Shown here: piece after piece, positions 1 through 9,282 of the stretch
Layout: each line of letters begins with the position of its first letter
Position numbering within the stretch: position 1 is the stretch's first letter
The notes under the pieces: generated by a model
What the model saw: the letters and a program-made list of their open reading frames with translations, nothing else
The model's database searches: none
What the model was told of the DNA's origin: nothing
Made by a program: the position numbers and the translations under genes
Origin: CAVSUR01 sp963846005
GTDB taxonomy: Bacteria; Actinomycetota; Actinomycetes; Streptosporangiales; Streptosporangiaceae
Reading direction: 5' to 3'
NCBI GenBank assembly: GCA_963846005.1
Contig: CAWJUH010000005.1
Span: 1-64,000, forward strand
Length of the DNA stretch: 64,000 bases

Positions 1-122
1 GACTGGTAGCGCGCCTTGCGCTACCGCTTGGGCCGTGGCCACCAGCGTCAAGCCGGTTCGGGGCGGCGAACCGGAAAATTATTCTAGGGTGCATTCACCA
101 CGGCCGCGGGAAAGGTTGAACC

Positions 123-1363
123 GTGCGCGGGATGACGGAGAACCTGACCGTCGGCGAGCGGGTCGCCTGGTACCGGCGCCGCCGGGGGATGTCCCAGGAA
201 GTTCTCGCTGGGCTGATCGGCCGGACAGCCGACTGGCTACAGCGGGCGAAGAAGACCGCATCCAGCTGGACCGCCTATCGTGGTCCGCTGCCTGGAGAGG
301 TGCAGGATGTTCCATCGGCGACCTGATCGGCGAGCCGGTGATCCTGGACTGGACCGCCGACAGCCGCACCCAGACCGTTCCCGCGCTGCGCGCGGTCCTG
401 ATGGACTACAGCCAGCTATCACCTCTGCTGGCCAGCGCCGACAACAAAAGGCAAGTCAGGCTGGACCAGCTCGCCCGGCAGGTCGATGACATCTTCGACG
501 CCTACCAGCACTCACGGTTCGGGTACGTCACGGCTCACGCCCCGGGGGCTGCTGCAGGACACCGTGGCAGCAGCCAGGACAGCAGGCGGCGACGCCCGCG
601 GTCCGTGCCCACGAGTTGCTGGCGCTCAGCTACCAGGCCGCCGCATCGGTCCTGACCAAGCTGGGCGAGGGCGACCTGGCCTGGATCGCTGCCGAGCGCG
701 GGCTGACTGCTGCGCAGCGGCACGACAGCAGGGTGGTGCTTGGCTCGCTGTTCCGCTCGGTCGCGCACACCCTGCTGGCCACTGGCGGGTTCCAGCCCGC
801 CGTGTCGCTGGTCGATCGGGCCGCCGGGGTACTCGGTTCCGACCTAGGCATGGCAGAGGGGCCGATGCTGTCGGTATATGGCTCGCTGTTCCTTACCGGT
901 GCCATGGCCGCGTCGCGGGCAGAAGACCGCCCGACCACCCGGGCATTCCTGCACGAGGCCCAGGAAGCTGCAAGTCGGCTCGGCGCTGACGCCAACCACA
1001 TGTGGACCGCGTTCGGCCCGACCAACGTCGCGATCCACCAGGTCAACACGGCGATGGAACTCGGCGACGTGCAGATCGCGCTCGACATCGGCCCGATGCT
1101 GGACACCTCTGGGCTGCCGACCGAGCGGCGGGTCCGCCACGCGCTGGAAGTCGCCCGCGCCTACAGCGCCCGCAACCGGCGCGATTACGGCCTGGCGGTC
1201 ATCCTTGACGCCGAGCGGATGGCACCCGAACAGGTGCGCCATCACTTCATCAGCCGCCAGCTGGTCCTGACCTGGATGCGCCAGCAACGCAGCAAGCCGA
1301 GCCTGGAGCTGGCCGGATCGGCCCGGCTCCGGCTGACCTACGGGCCGTACAGTGGGCACGTGA
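123..1363 (+). pseudogene. XRE-family helix-turn-helix regulator, multiply frameshifted
   Basis: The start at 123 (or ATG 132) opens a typical HTH_3 domain (GERVAWYRRRRGMSQEVLAG) that leaves frame near 230. The continuation is spread over all three frames: a segment ending in RIQLDRLS near 255-280, then IGDLIGEPVILDW near 310-350, a short RLTPRGLLQDTVAAAR stretch near 530-580, and a long TPR-like C-terminal part from about 616. These pieces in order match the layout of actinomycete XRE regulators of about 400 residues: N-terminal HTH, then alpha-helical repeats. At least four indels are needed, so no full protein can be made as written. The 3' end abuts the NUDIX gene with a GTGA-type overlap at 1360-1363, suggesting the two were once an operon. 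Family identity is fairly sure; the exact frameshift points are not. Confidence 0.6.
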
Positions 1364-1825
1364 GCGATCCCGCAGCCAAATTCGCCACGCCCGGATCGCC
1401 GCCGGGGCGCTGTTCGTCCACGGCGACCGCGTGCTCCTGGTCCATAAGACCTACGGCAACGGCTGGGACATCCCCGGCGGGTACCTCGAGACCGCGAGTC
1501 ACCCGCCGCTGCCTGCCGCCGCGAGCTGAAAGAAGAGCTGGGGATCGAGCGAGAAGCCCAGCGGCTGCTCATAGTGGACTGGGCGCCCCACGTGGAGGAA
1601 GACGACAAGATTCTCTACATCTTCGACTGCGGCGGCCTCGATGACGACGAACGGCGCATCCAGTTCGCCAGCGACGAGCTAGACCAGTGGGCTTGGGTGC
1701 CAGTCAGCCAGTTGCCCAAATATCCGATCCCCCGCCTGGCCCGACGGCTGGTCAGCGCATACCAGGCTCACGCGGCCGGGACCCCGCTCTACCTCGAACA
1801 CGGACAGCCAGCGCTCTCCCCCTAG
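1360..1825 (+). pseudogene. NUDIX hydrolase, frameshifted
   Basis: A GTG at 1360 overlaps the likely stop of the upstream regulator. The readable parts are in different frames. The first (near 1383-1505) has ARIAAGALFVHGDRVLLVH followed by WDIPGGYLE, the start of a Nudix box. The second (from about 1515) has RRELKEELGIE, the catalytic REUXEEXGU half of the box, and continues to the stop at 1823-1825. One frameshift lies near 1380 and another within the Nudix box near 1500-1515, so the catalytic helix is split. An intact version would be about 150 residues and would hydrolyse a nucleoside diphosphate linked to some other group; the substrate cannot be predicted. Confidence 0.65.
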
Positions 1826-1917
1826 CAAGCTAGGACTGTCCTGATGCCCGAACCCGTGCCGTCGCCTTTGGGTCGCCGCCCGCCCCGCCGCTGAGCATTC
1901 CCGCTGATGGCGAGGTC

Positions 1918-2478
1918 ATGCGGGTCAAGGACGGCAACACCTGGCGGATTGGGACCGGCGGCGAGGTCGCGTGGATCACTCGCGGCACTTCCATGGGCCG
2001 GACCATCACCACCGCCATCCCGCCGGTCTTCGAGGCCTACGCCACCATCGTGCTGCCACCCGGGGACGAAGGACAGGGCGAGCACGACCGGGCTGTGCTC
2101 GCGTTGCTGAGCGAGCAGTCACCAGGCCAGCCGTGGTGGCTCGGGTATCTCGACACCGGCGCCGATGACATCGTCTTCCCCGACGCGCCGCAGGTGACCC
2201 TGTACTACGGATGGCATTACGTGCTGGTCGAGGCGGGGCCGGAGCAAGCCGCCACCTGGCGCCGCAGCGGCGACTGGTCGTTCTGGAAGGGCGCCCTGCC
2301 CAACCTGATGTTCCCCGCCGATCGCTCATGGCTGGTTTCCACGCTGTGGGATGACGACTGGACCTGCCTCGGCGGCCCTGCCGGGCTCGTGAACGGGTTC
2401 CTGCGCCACACTGACCTGCGGGTGAGGCCGGTGGCCCTCGGCCAGGACGCCACGCTACCGAGTCACCAGGCGCAGTGA
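1918..2478 (+). CDS. Conserved hypothetical protein, 186 residues
   Basis: I recognise no named domain. The protein is soluble, acidic and tryptophan-rich (WWLGYLDTG, GWHYVLVEAG, WSFWKGALP, WLVSTLWDDDWTCLG), with no signal peptide or membrane segment. This style fits small actinomycete proteins of unknown function found near XRE regulators. The ATG at 1918 is the only start in this frame after the stop at 1831. The frame is open back to 1834 and reads plausible protein upstream of the ATG, so a better start may be ATG 1844 in another frame, which would mean one more indel near 1885. Treat the N-terminus as uncertain. Confidence 0.5.
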   Translation: MRVKDGNTWRIGTGGEVAWITRGTSMGRTITTAIPPVFEAYATIVLPPGDEGQGEHDRAVLALLSEQSPGQPWWLGYLDTGADDIVFPDAPQVTLYYGWHYVLVEAGPEQAATWRRSGDWSFWKGALPNLMFPADRSWLVSTLWDDDWTCLGGPAGLVNGFLRHTDLRVRPVALGQDATLPSHQAQ

Positions 2479-2529
2479 CCGTTGAGACCGCCAAGTGCCG
2501 CAGCAATCACGCCGCACAAGTCCGCTGTC

Positions 2530-2570
2530 TAGTCCCACCAGATGCTTGACGGATCTGTCCCAGCACATGC
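2530..2570. repeat. IS481 left inverted repeat
   Basis: This 41-base stretch matches the reverse complement of 4440-4480 at about 30 of 41 positions, including an unbroken block of 11 (AGATGCTTGAC) and the block GTCCCA. It lies 12 bases beyond the last transposase-frame stop. Confidence 0.75.
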
Positions 2571-2582
2571 TTTCCAGGTGGC

Positions 2583-4368
2583 CTAGGAAACATTGGCGGT
2601 CTTGCGGGACCGCTGGGCTTGCAGGTTACGGACCGGCTGGTCGGTGGTCCGGCGGACGGTGCGGATGTCGTCGGCCCCGATCTCGATGGTGATCGTGTCG
2701 GGGTTGACGCGGACCGAGACCATCTTGCGGGCGTGGATCCGGCCTAGGGCGATCTTCTGCCCGACCACCATGATCACGCCGCTGTTGCTGGCCCGGCGCC
2801 GCACGGTCACCGGCGAGGTCGCCGGGGCTGGCGGTGGCCCGGCCCGGCGGGCGCCGCGCAGCCGCTGGGCCTGGTCCCAGGTCAGCGGGTTAGGCCGGGT
2901 GCGCAGCAGCTCCCGGGTCACTGGGTCGAAGTAGGTCAGGGTGTTCGGCTCGATGCGGATGCCCAGCAGCCGTCCGGCCAGGGCCTCGCGGCCAGCAGCT
3001 GCCTGCCGCCCAGGCTGATGTGGCCGATGCTGCTGGCGACGCGTTCGACTTCGATCGCTGACCCGGGCTCGGCCGGTGGCAGCGGCGGCGGCCCGGCGGC
3101 CCGGGCGCCGTCAGCGGCGAGCCTGGCCAGGTCGGTGGGGGCCAGGTGGGAGCGGACCGACTTGACCCGGGACCCGGCCGTGCTCAGGTGGATCACCTCG
3201 GTGTCGGCCCAGAACGTGATCGTGATCCCGGCCCGGTGCGGGCCGGCCAGAACTGCCGCCCGGCCACCTGCATGTTGCCGCTCGGCGGGACGACACGCTC
3301 GAACTCCACCGGCCCGCCGTCATAGGGCTGGCCGCTGGCCGGCGGCGCAGCGGCGGGTTGCCCGCCGGACTGGCTGGCCGGTGGCGAGGGCACCGGGGCC
3401 ACGGCGAGAATGGCGGGCAGCCGCAGCGGCAGCAGTTCCTCCTCGGACTTGGCGGCAGCGGTGCTGAACCGCTCCGCCGGGCTGGCCATATCCAGCGACT
3501 GATGCGGGCGGGTGGTGTTGTACTCGCTCACCCACTTATCCACCGCGGCCTGCGCGGCAGCCAGGTGCGGGAACGGCACGTTGTCGTTGAGCAGCTCACG
3601 GCGCAAGCTGCCGTGGAACCGCTCAACCTTGCCGGTGGTGGTCGGATGCCGGGGCGCGGTCAGCCGGTGGATGACCCCGTTGTCGCGGCAGATCCGGTCG
3701 AACAGCACCTCCCCGCTCTTGCCGAAACGATCAGTAAATTGCTTGCCATTGTCGGTGAGCACTTCGGCCGGGACGCCGAACTTGGCCAGCGCGGCGGCGA
3801 ACGCCAGGCACACCGCCCGGCCCGTCGGCCGGGCCACCACCTGGCAGATCACGCAGTACCGGGAATGGTCATCGACCCCGGTCACGATCTTCGCCTCGGT
3901 CCCATCAGCCAGGAACGCCCCGCCCACGATGTCGATCTGCCACAGCGCCATCGGCGCCTCCCGCTCCCAGCGCACATAGCTCTCCTTGGGCCGCTTGCGC
4001 GGCTGCGGGTCGATCAGTCCGTGCCGGACCAGCACCCGGTACACGCTCATCCGCGACGGCACCGGCACCACCCCGGCCTTGGCCAGCTCATGAACCAGCC
4101 GCAACGGGCCCCACCGCGGATGCTCCCGGCGCAGCTCACACACCACCGCCTCCACCTCCGGGACGACCTGATGCGGGCACGACTCCGGCCGCCGCGAGCG
4201 GTCCATCAAACCGCCCAGCCCGCCCCCGGCATAGCGCCGGATCCAGGCATGCACGCTCTGCCGGGACACTTCATACCGGGCTGCGACCTCGGTAACCGGC
4301 ATCCCGGCCCTTGCCTCCAGCACCGCCCGGTAACGCTGCTCGACAACCGACAACTCCACCAGTGCCAA
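2583..4368 (-). pseudogene. IS481-family transposase with C-terminal extension, two frameshifts
   Basis: The N-terminal part (TTG start at 4368 preceded by a GGGAGG ribosome-binding site) has a winged HTH (VTEVAARYEVSRQSVHAWI). It is followed by an rve integrase core with the DDE residues visible in LWQIDIVGG, VLTDNGKQF and GKVERFHGS. After about residue 370 the frame breaks near 3246, where one base is missing after the RQFW motif. The protein resumes as ITFWADTEVIHLS, then breaks again near 2985 (again -1) and resumes as YFDPVTRELLRTRP through to the stop at 2583. Joined, the pieces form the roughly 590-residue long-form IS481 transposase, whose C-terminal extension is typical of actinomycete copies. 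The catalytic core is intact, so the truncated protein could still bind DNA. Confidence 0.8.
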
Positions 4369-4439
4369 TCCCGGCCTCCCGCCCCATGACGCCCGCAAAC
4401 GACATGCGACAGCGAAGCCGAATCACGGCCACCTGTAAC

Positions 4440-4480
4440 GCATCTGGTGGGACCGGCGTGTCAAGCATCTACCGGGACAG
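4440..4480. repeat. IS481 right inverted repeat
   Basis: This is the partner of 2530-2570, lying about 70 bases upstream of the transposase start. It contains GTCAAGCATCT and a GGGACAG end, the mirror of the left terminus. Confidence 0.75.
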
Positions 4481-5123
4481 GACACGGCCCGCCGCGGCCC
4501 CGCTGCCGAAACGATCACAGTACCGGTCAAGGCCTGCCCACGTCGCCACCGGCCAGCAACCGGCCGGCCAAGGCAACGAAGCTCATCACAGTAGGCACCC
4601 GGCCCAGGCCCGATACCATTCACCGGCCATCCGGGCCACGCAGCGGGCCCGGTGAGCGCGGACAGGTTCTTGCAGCCTGCGCACCGCCGGATGCCAAGGC
4701 GACCGGCGCTTGCGCGCACCCCAATCCCGCCGGCGGCACGCCGCCGGATGCCTGGCCCCTGCGAACGCCTGCCGCTGCTGCACGATATACGTCATAGCCT
4801 GCTTGCCGGCCACCCCCACCGCGCCGCAAGCGTGCGCCTTTCAGCGCCGTCGGCATTGCATACATGCGGGTCATCGCCCCGCACGGTGAACCGAAACCAG
4901 GCTGCCAACCACACGCCGGCCCGTGATAACCGCGCGCCTACCCGCCGCTCTGCGCGACATTCCGGCGCGGACGCTCTTCAGGGTGGTCGAGCCCGAACAG
5001 TCGTTCGGCGCGGCGTGGGTGCCTGCTCGCGGGCGACGGGGCCGCCCTCATTGCGATGAGTTCCGGCGCTGGCCGGGGTCTGCCCGCTACGTTGGGGGGC
5101 GGCCGCTCCCGGCGAGCAGGAGA
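4481..5123. other. Non-coding or degenerate stretch beside the IS481 element
   Basis: No convincing gene. Open frames on both strands are short, arginine/proline-rich and without domain character. A weak resemblance to a tyrosine-recombinase N-terminus (MTYIVQQRQ with RRSPWHPA, minus strand near 4700-4800) could be a relic of an integrase but is too poor to call. Confidence 0.4.
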
Positions 5124-5336
5124 TTACGAGCCGGGGGACGCCTTGGCCTGCGTGATCGCGCTTTCCAGGCCGTCGGTCACAAAGGTATACGGTGCATCGG
5201 GGTAGAGCCAGTCGGCCGGTTCCTGGTGGGTGACCACGAACACCGCCTCGCCGATGGCCGGGCGGCCGCCCCAGCCATTGGTCGGATTAAACAGCCGCCG
5301 CCCGATGACCACTGCGGCGATGTTGGTCCACGTCGC
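5124..5336 (-). pseudogene. Fragment of a dihydrofolate-reductase/RibD-C family protein
   Basis: About 65 residues in one frame match the middle of the actinobacterial DHFR-like (RibD C-terminal) family. The visible run is VVIGRRLFNPTNGWGG, then AVFVVTHQEPADW, PYTFVTDGLESAI and QAKA. An intact member is about 190 residues, with the NADPH and substrate site built from both halves. Here the N-terminal third and the C-terminal third (after QAKASPGS and a stop at 5124) are missing, so the product cannot fold as an enzyme. It sits in a zone of other broken genes. Confidence 0.7.
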
Positions 5337-5344
5337 CCGGCGGC

Positions 5345-5660
5345 CGTGGCGGTGCTGGAGGAGGCCGAGCGGGTCGCCGCCGAGCTGGGCTGCGCGGGTT
5401 CTCCTTTACCGACCTGCGCCAGACCCGGCTGGAGACCGCGGTGCGCCTCGCTGAGCGGGCGGCCCCGGACGAGCGGGCGCGTGCACTGGCCTCCGCACGC
5501 CAGGCCAGCCGGTCGGCACTGCGGAGCACGCCGAGCGGACGCAGACGTGGTACTCGGCGGCCGCCGCGCACACCGAGATCGGGGATCCGGACCAGCGACC
5601 GTGAGCATCTCGAGCGCGGGCCCGCATGTTCGCGGAGATGGGCGTGGACCGCCGGCGCTA
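5345..5660 (+). pseudogene. Fragment of a TPR-containing regulatory protein
   Basis: Across two or three frames one can read VLEEAERVAAELGC, then FTDLRQTRLETAVRLAERAAPDERARALASAR, then REHLERARMFAEMGVDRR after an indel near 5610. The last motif (a helix followed by an A-R-x-x-F-A-E-M-G turn) is typical of C-terminal helical repeats in actinomycete LuxR/AAA or cyclase-type regulators. No start, ATPase part or complete repeat unit remains. I call it a relic by style only; the parent family is uncertain. Confidence 0.3.
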
Positions 5661-7241
5661 TGGCCCTGGGCGGGCCAGGGCGCGCAACCCGGATAGCGCC
5701 TGTTCCATGGCCTCCTCGCCCGCGGCGAGGAACCGGTCAGCGTGCCGGAAGTCACGCCAGGTGCCGGGCCCGAACCGCGGGGTGACCGGCACAGATGCCG
5801 CGGCGGTCTGGGCGGCGGCCGCGCCGAACGAGGCCAGTTCCAGGCTCTCCACCACCGGGTCACGGTCGCGCGCGGCCCGCTCCGGTTCCGGCGCACCCGG
5901 CCACGCCGGCAGCGCCTGACGGCCCAGCAGGTTGACCGCGATCGTGACGTCGACCCCGGCCAGCGCGGCGGTCGGGACCGGGGTGAGGACCACCGCGTCA
6001 ACCAGCCGCTGGTCACCGCGCCGCACCGGCGGGTACAGCCCGGGCACCGTCATCGCCGCGACCAGCGCGTCCGCCACCCCCTCCTCGGTCAGCGGCACCG
6101 GGCGCTGAGCGGCCAGGTCTGCGGTCAGCACGGCCAGCGGCATCGCCAGGTCAGCGAACCCGGCGTCCGCGGTTGTCTCCCGTGCCAGGCGCGCCATCAC
6201 CGCGGTGCCCTCGGCGCCGCCGCGGCGGAACATCGCCTGCACGGCGTCGCCGTCGAAACGGTCCCGCAGCAGCTGCTCGACGGCGCCCGCGTCGTGGCCC
6301 AGCGCCGCCCACGCCCCGACCCAGGCGCCGATACTGCTGCCGGCGACCGCGTCGACGACGTAACCGGCCCGCTGCAAGCTGCGCAACGCGCCGACGTGCG
6401 CCCACCCCTTTGCCCCGCCCGCCCCGAACGCGACCCCGACCGACGCACGGGCTAGCCTCCGCCCGAGCCAGGCTGGGTCCACGGTGGGCGCGACGCGGTT
6501 CACCTCGCCCGGAGGCAGCGCGGCGAGCGCCGCGCCAGGTGTGCCGCCCGCGGGCAGCACGGCCACCGTGCGGTCGCAGTGATCCAGCAGCTCGGCGAGG
6601 TCGTCGCGGTCGGCGCGCACGTGCAGGAGTACCGGCCCGGCGGCAGCGCCGGCGTCAAGCCGGGCCAGCAGCTCGTGTGTCGGGGTGATCCCGCTACCGG
6701 GCCCGGTCGTCCCGCGGCCTGGGCCGGCTTCAGCACCGGTCGCATCGAGCACGGTCAGCGGTGCGGCACTGGCCGCCCGGGCCGTCGTGATCGCGGTCAC
6801 CGCACCTGCCCAGCCAGCCGGCTCGGTCAGCAGCGCGGTGATGCGGGCGGGTGCGGCTGTGGTGCGTTCGACCAGTCGCCGGCTCAGCATCCTGGCCAGA
6901 TTGGCCAGCAGCACGGGGTGGCGGGCGGCAACGGCCAGGAACGCCTCCTGCGACAGCTCGGACACCGCGCTGGGCACCCGCGCGAGCAGCGTCGCCGACC
7001 GCGGCTCGCCGGTGAGCAACGCGACCTCCCCGACGACATCACCCGCCCGCTGCCGCCCGAGCAGCGCTCCGGTGTTGCCGTCGATCACGTGCAGCAATCC
7101 GCGCTCGATAAGGTAGAGGCCGCCACCGCGGTCCCCCGCCTGGCACAGCACCGCGCCGGCCGGCAGCACACGGGGCCGCAACTGCGCGCGCAGTTCGTCG
7201 CGCGCGGTCTCGTCGAGTCCGTCGAACAATTCCTGGCTCAT
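5658..7241 (-). CDS. Cyclic-nucleotide-binding domain / patatin-like phospholipase protein
   Basis: Residues about 15-125 form a cNMP/CRP-type beta-roll (LPAGAVLCQAGDRGGGLYLIERG, GDVVGEVALLTGEPRSATL). Residues about 260-520 form a patatin-like phospholipase domain with the oxyanion loop GAGGAKGWAHVG, the nucleophile elbow GSSIG (Ser303) and the Asp of the Ser-Asp dyad in LVDAVVLTP (D-A rather than D-G). This layout is that of bacterial NTE-like lysophospholipases, in which the nucleotide-binding domain may gate activity. I chose ATG 7241 because GGAAGG lies six bases upstream and the CRP domain begins right after it; the frame is open 69 codons further. There is no signal peptide. It stands alone between relics, oriented opposite to the fragment before it. 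Confidence 0.85.
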   Translation of the reverse strand: MSQELFDGLDETARDELRAQLRPRVLPAGAVLCQAGDRGGGLYLIERGLLHVIDGNTGALLGRQRAGDVVGEVALLTGEPRSATLLARVPSAVSELSQEAFLAVAARHPVLLANLARMLSRRLVERTTAAPARITALLTEPAGWAGAVTAITTARAASAAPLTVLDATGAEAGPGRGTTGPGSGITPTHELLARLDAGAAAGPVLLHVRADRDDLAELLDHCDRTVAVLPAGGTPGAALAALPPGEVNRVAPTVDPAWLGRRLARASVGVAFGAGGAKGWAHVGALRSLQRAGYVVDAVAGSSIGAWVGAWAALGHDAGAVEQLLRDRFDGDAVQAMFRRGGAEGTAVMARLARETTADAGFADLAMPLAVLTADLAAQRPVPLTEEGVADALVAAMTVPGLYPPVRRGDQRLVDAVVLTPVPTAALAGVDVTIAVNLLGRQALPAWPGAPEPERAARDRDPVVESLELASFGAAAAQTAAASVPVTPRFGPGTWRDFRHADRFLAAGEEAMEQALSGLRALARPGP

Positions 7242-7500
7242 GATCACCTTCCGGGCCGGTGAATAGCATCGCCATGCCCAGCGGCCCCGCCGCCAGTCGA
7301 CGGCCCCGGCCGGCCAGTCGAGAGGGTCGCTCAAGAACGTACCCGGGTACCCGACGGTCACCAGATGCAGAACGTGTGAAATCTGGGGCCGCAGCCGCAT
7401 GGCACGAACACCCAGACGCGATCGCAAGCGTGCGCGAGTTGCGGCCATGAACTGTGGCCTGAAACTGAGACCACCGCGGTGGCTGGCGTCACCGGCTTGG

Positions 7501-7527
7501 CTAAAAGATCTTTAATGGCGGAAGTTA
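7501..7527. repeat. IS630 left terminal inverted repeat
   Basis: It starts CTAA and has the shared core GATCTTTAATG and end GGAAGTTA, which recur in reverse complement at 9257-9282. It lies distal to the phosphatase stop. Confidence 0.8.
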
Positions 7528-7663
7528 CTGGCTCTGCTGGCGGCTGGGGTGCCCAGCTGGCCGCTTGGCGAAGACCCGGTTCAGGCCCCGCTCAAGGCTG
7601 CGCCCGGCGTCCGCGAGGTTTGGCGCGGCGGCCCGGGGAGCGGATGCGGATGAGGGCAGGGCG

Positions 7664-8149
7664 TTAGCGGAAGCGGGCGACGTAGCGGCGTTGCCAGGGC
7701 GTCTCCACAGCTTGTGCCGCGTAGTGCTGGCGGACATAGGCGACCGCCTGGCGGCCTGGCAGCCCGTCCAGGACGACGAGGCAGGCCAGTGCCGTACCGG
7801 TTCGCCCGTGTCCGCCGGCGCAGGCGATCTCGACGCGTTCGTTCTCGGCTCGCGCCCACGCCTCGCGCAGCGCAGCGGCGGCGGCAGCGCGGTCGGCCGG
7901 CAGCCAGAAGTCGGGCCAGCGGATCCAGCGAGCCTCCCAGGGGACGCGAGGCGGCTGCCGGCCTAGCAGATATAGGGCGAAGGTCGGCTCCAGCCCGGCG
8001 GGGAGGGGGCGGCGGAGTCCCCGGCCGCGGACGAGCCTGCCCGAAGGCAGTCGCAGCACGCCCGCCATCGCGGGCTCCCAGGCAGCGATCACGCAAACGA
8101 GCGTAGCTGGGCTGGCATCGGTGCCTGGATAAGTCATCGTGGGCGTCAC
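7664..8149 (-). CDS. Protein-tyrosine phosphatase (dual-specificity type)
   Basis: A 161-residue protein with the cysteine-phosphatase signature CAGGHGRTG: nucleophile Cys110 and phosphate-binding Arg116 in a CX5R loop. It is preceded by a candidate general-acid region around WIRWPDFWLP. Length and motif order fit the small actinomycete protein-tyrosine phosphatase family (typical N-terminal LRLPSGRLVRGRGLRRPLP), which dephosphorylates protein tyrosine or similar phosphomonoesters in the cytoplasm. GTG 8149 overlaps the transposase stop (GTGA); ATG 8137 is an alternative start. It lies inside the IS630 terminal repeats, transcribed with the transposase, so it may be a passenger gene. No frameshift is seen in it, unlike the transposase beside it. 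Confidence 0.8.
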   Translation of the reverse strand: MTPTMTYPGTDASPATLVCVIAAWEPAMAGVLRLPSGRLVRGRGLRRPLPAGLEPTFALYLLGRQPPRVPWEARWIRWPDFWLPADRAAAAAALREAWARAENERVEIACAGGHGRTGTALACLVVLDGLPGRQAVAYVRQHYAAQAVETPWQRRYVARFR

Positions 8150-9215
8150 GAAAAGGCAAGGTCGAGCCCGGTGCTGGCGAGGAAGCCGTCGAGGAGACCG
8201 GGCCGGTATTGCATCCGCCGCAGCCGGGTCTTGACCAGGGCAGTGAGCTGGGCGAGGTTGCGTTTGGCCAGGTTGGCCAGGGATCTTTGAGGTGCGACCA
8301 GACCAGCTCGACCGGGTTGAGCTCGTGCGCGTACGGCGGCAGCTGGAAGATGGTCAGCCAGTCCCGGGCCGCGGCCAGCTTGGTCATCGCGGCGCTGAGG
8401 TGGGTGTTCGAGTTGTCCCACACGACCACCAGCGGGCCAGTGAGCTGCTGGTGCGCGGCGTCGAAGAGCCGGGCGTAGTCCGCCTCGGTGAAGCCTTTGC
8501 GCTGGTCCTTGCCACGCGGCGGCGTCTTGTGCACGCGGTAGATCAGCCGGGGCCGGCACCCGGGCTTGATGGCGATGAGCGCGGCCAGCGAGACGCGCTT
8601 GTTACTGCCGCCGGTCACCGTCACCACCGGGGTGTGGCCGCGCCGGCCCAGGTGCGCCTTTCGGCGGCCTTAAGCCCTGGCCTGATTCGTCCTCGAAGCA
8701 AAGCCAGGCGCCCAGGTCCGCCGCGGTCCTTTTACCACCGGCCACACCTCCTGCCGCCAAGCCGCGATCGGCCGCCTCGTCCCGCTCGGCGGCCTGGCGG
8801 GCGGGGAACAGCACGCTCCACCCGATCCGGTGCAACAGCAGATCCGCCCCGGCCAGGGTGTACTCCGCCCGAAACCGCCGCCAGATGATATCGGTGACCC
8901 GCGCCAGCGTCCAGCACTGATCCTCCCAGCCCTGCGCGGCAGGCCCAGCCTCCAGCACCGCCGCCAGCTCATCGCAGCTGAGCTCGCGGTCAGCTTGCAC
9001 CGGGCACCGCCCGCGCCCTTGGAAGCCAGCGCCGCCCGGCCACCAGCGGCCAGCGCCCGCCGCCACCGGTTGGCCGACATCCGCGACACCCGGAACCGCC
9101 GCGCCACCTCCCGGTCACTGGCCCCCGCCTCGATCAAGTCCGCCGCCGCCAGCCGCACCTGCTCCCGGCGGGCCCGCTCAGCCGCGGTCAGCCCACCACC
9201 CTCGCCATACCTCAT
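8146..9215 (-). pseudogene. IS630-family transposase, frameshifted
   Basis: ATG 9215 opens an N-terminal HTH domain (DLIEAGASDREVARRFRVSR, NRWRRAL). The protein then shifts frame near 9000 into ELAAVLEAGPAAQGW and DIIWRRFRAEYTLAGADLLLHRIGWS, and again toward ADLGAWLCFEDESG, the first catalytic Asp/Glu region. It resumes as VVTVTGGSNKRVSLAALIAIKPG and VVVWDNSNTHLS (second Asp), then LPPYAHELNPVELVWSHLK (final Glu). A last frameshift near 8280 leads into SLANLAKRNLAQLTALVK and the stop at 8146. All parts of a DDE transposase of about 350 residues are present, but at least three indels separate them. Confidence 0.75.
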
Positions 9216-9256
9216 GCCTCCGGCATACCGCACGCCAGGCCAGCCGTCACCACCCC

Positions 9257-9282
9257 TAACTTCCAACATTAAAGATCGTTAG
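9257..9282. repeat. IS630 right terminal inverted repeat
   Basis: It is the reverse complement partner of 7501-7527 with the same TTAAAGATC core, about 42 bases upstream of the transposase start. The 205 bases from here to 9487 hold only a short minus-strand protein relic (RLTWQAVAEIKAAS) interrupted at the element end, perhaps part of the gene the element landed in. Confidence 0.8.

Larger units (their letters stand above)
2530..4480 (-). mobile_element. IS481-family insertion sequence, inactive copy
   Basis: The element is bounded by imperfect inverted repeats at 2530-2570 and 4440-4480 and carries one transposase gene on the minus strand. Each end contains two versions of a TCCCACCAGATGC-like motif and the block AGATGCTTGAC, a typical IS481 end arrangement. 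The total length of about 1.95 kb suits the long IS481 subgroup whose transposase has a C-terminal extension. No clear target duplication could be identified by eye. The transposase is frameshifted, so the copy is probably not autonomous. Confidence 0.75.
7501..9282 (-). mobile_element. IS630-type element carrying a phosphatase passenger gene
   Basis: Near-perfect terminal inverted repeats at 7501-7527 and 9257-9282 (about 22 of 27 positions, one gap) enclose a frameshifted IS630 transposase and, downstream on the same strand, an intact tyrosine phosphatase gene. The ends begin CTAA and carry TA dinucleotides as expected for IS630/Tc1-type TA targets. At about 1.78 kb it is longer than ordinary IS630 elements (about 1.1 kb), and the excess is the phosphatase region. 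The transposase is split over several frames, so the copy is probably immobile unless helped in trans. Confidence 0.7.

Noticed and set aside
4586..4819. Possible integrase N-terminus (MTYIVQQRQ with RRSPWHPA), minus strand
   Set aside because: Only a few residues match the tyrosine-recombinase N-terminal style, with no catalytic region; too weak to call.
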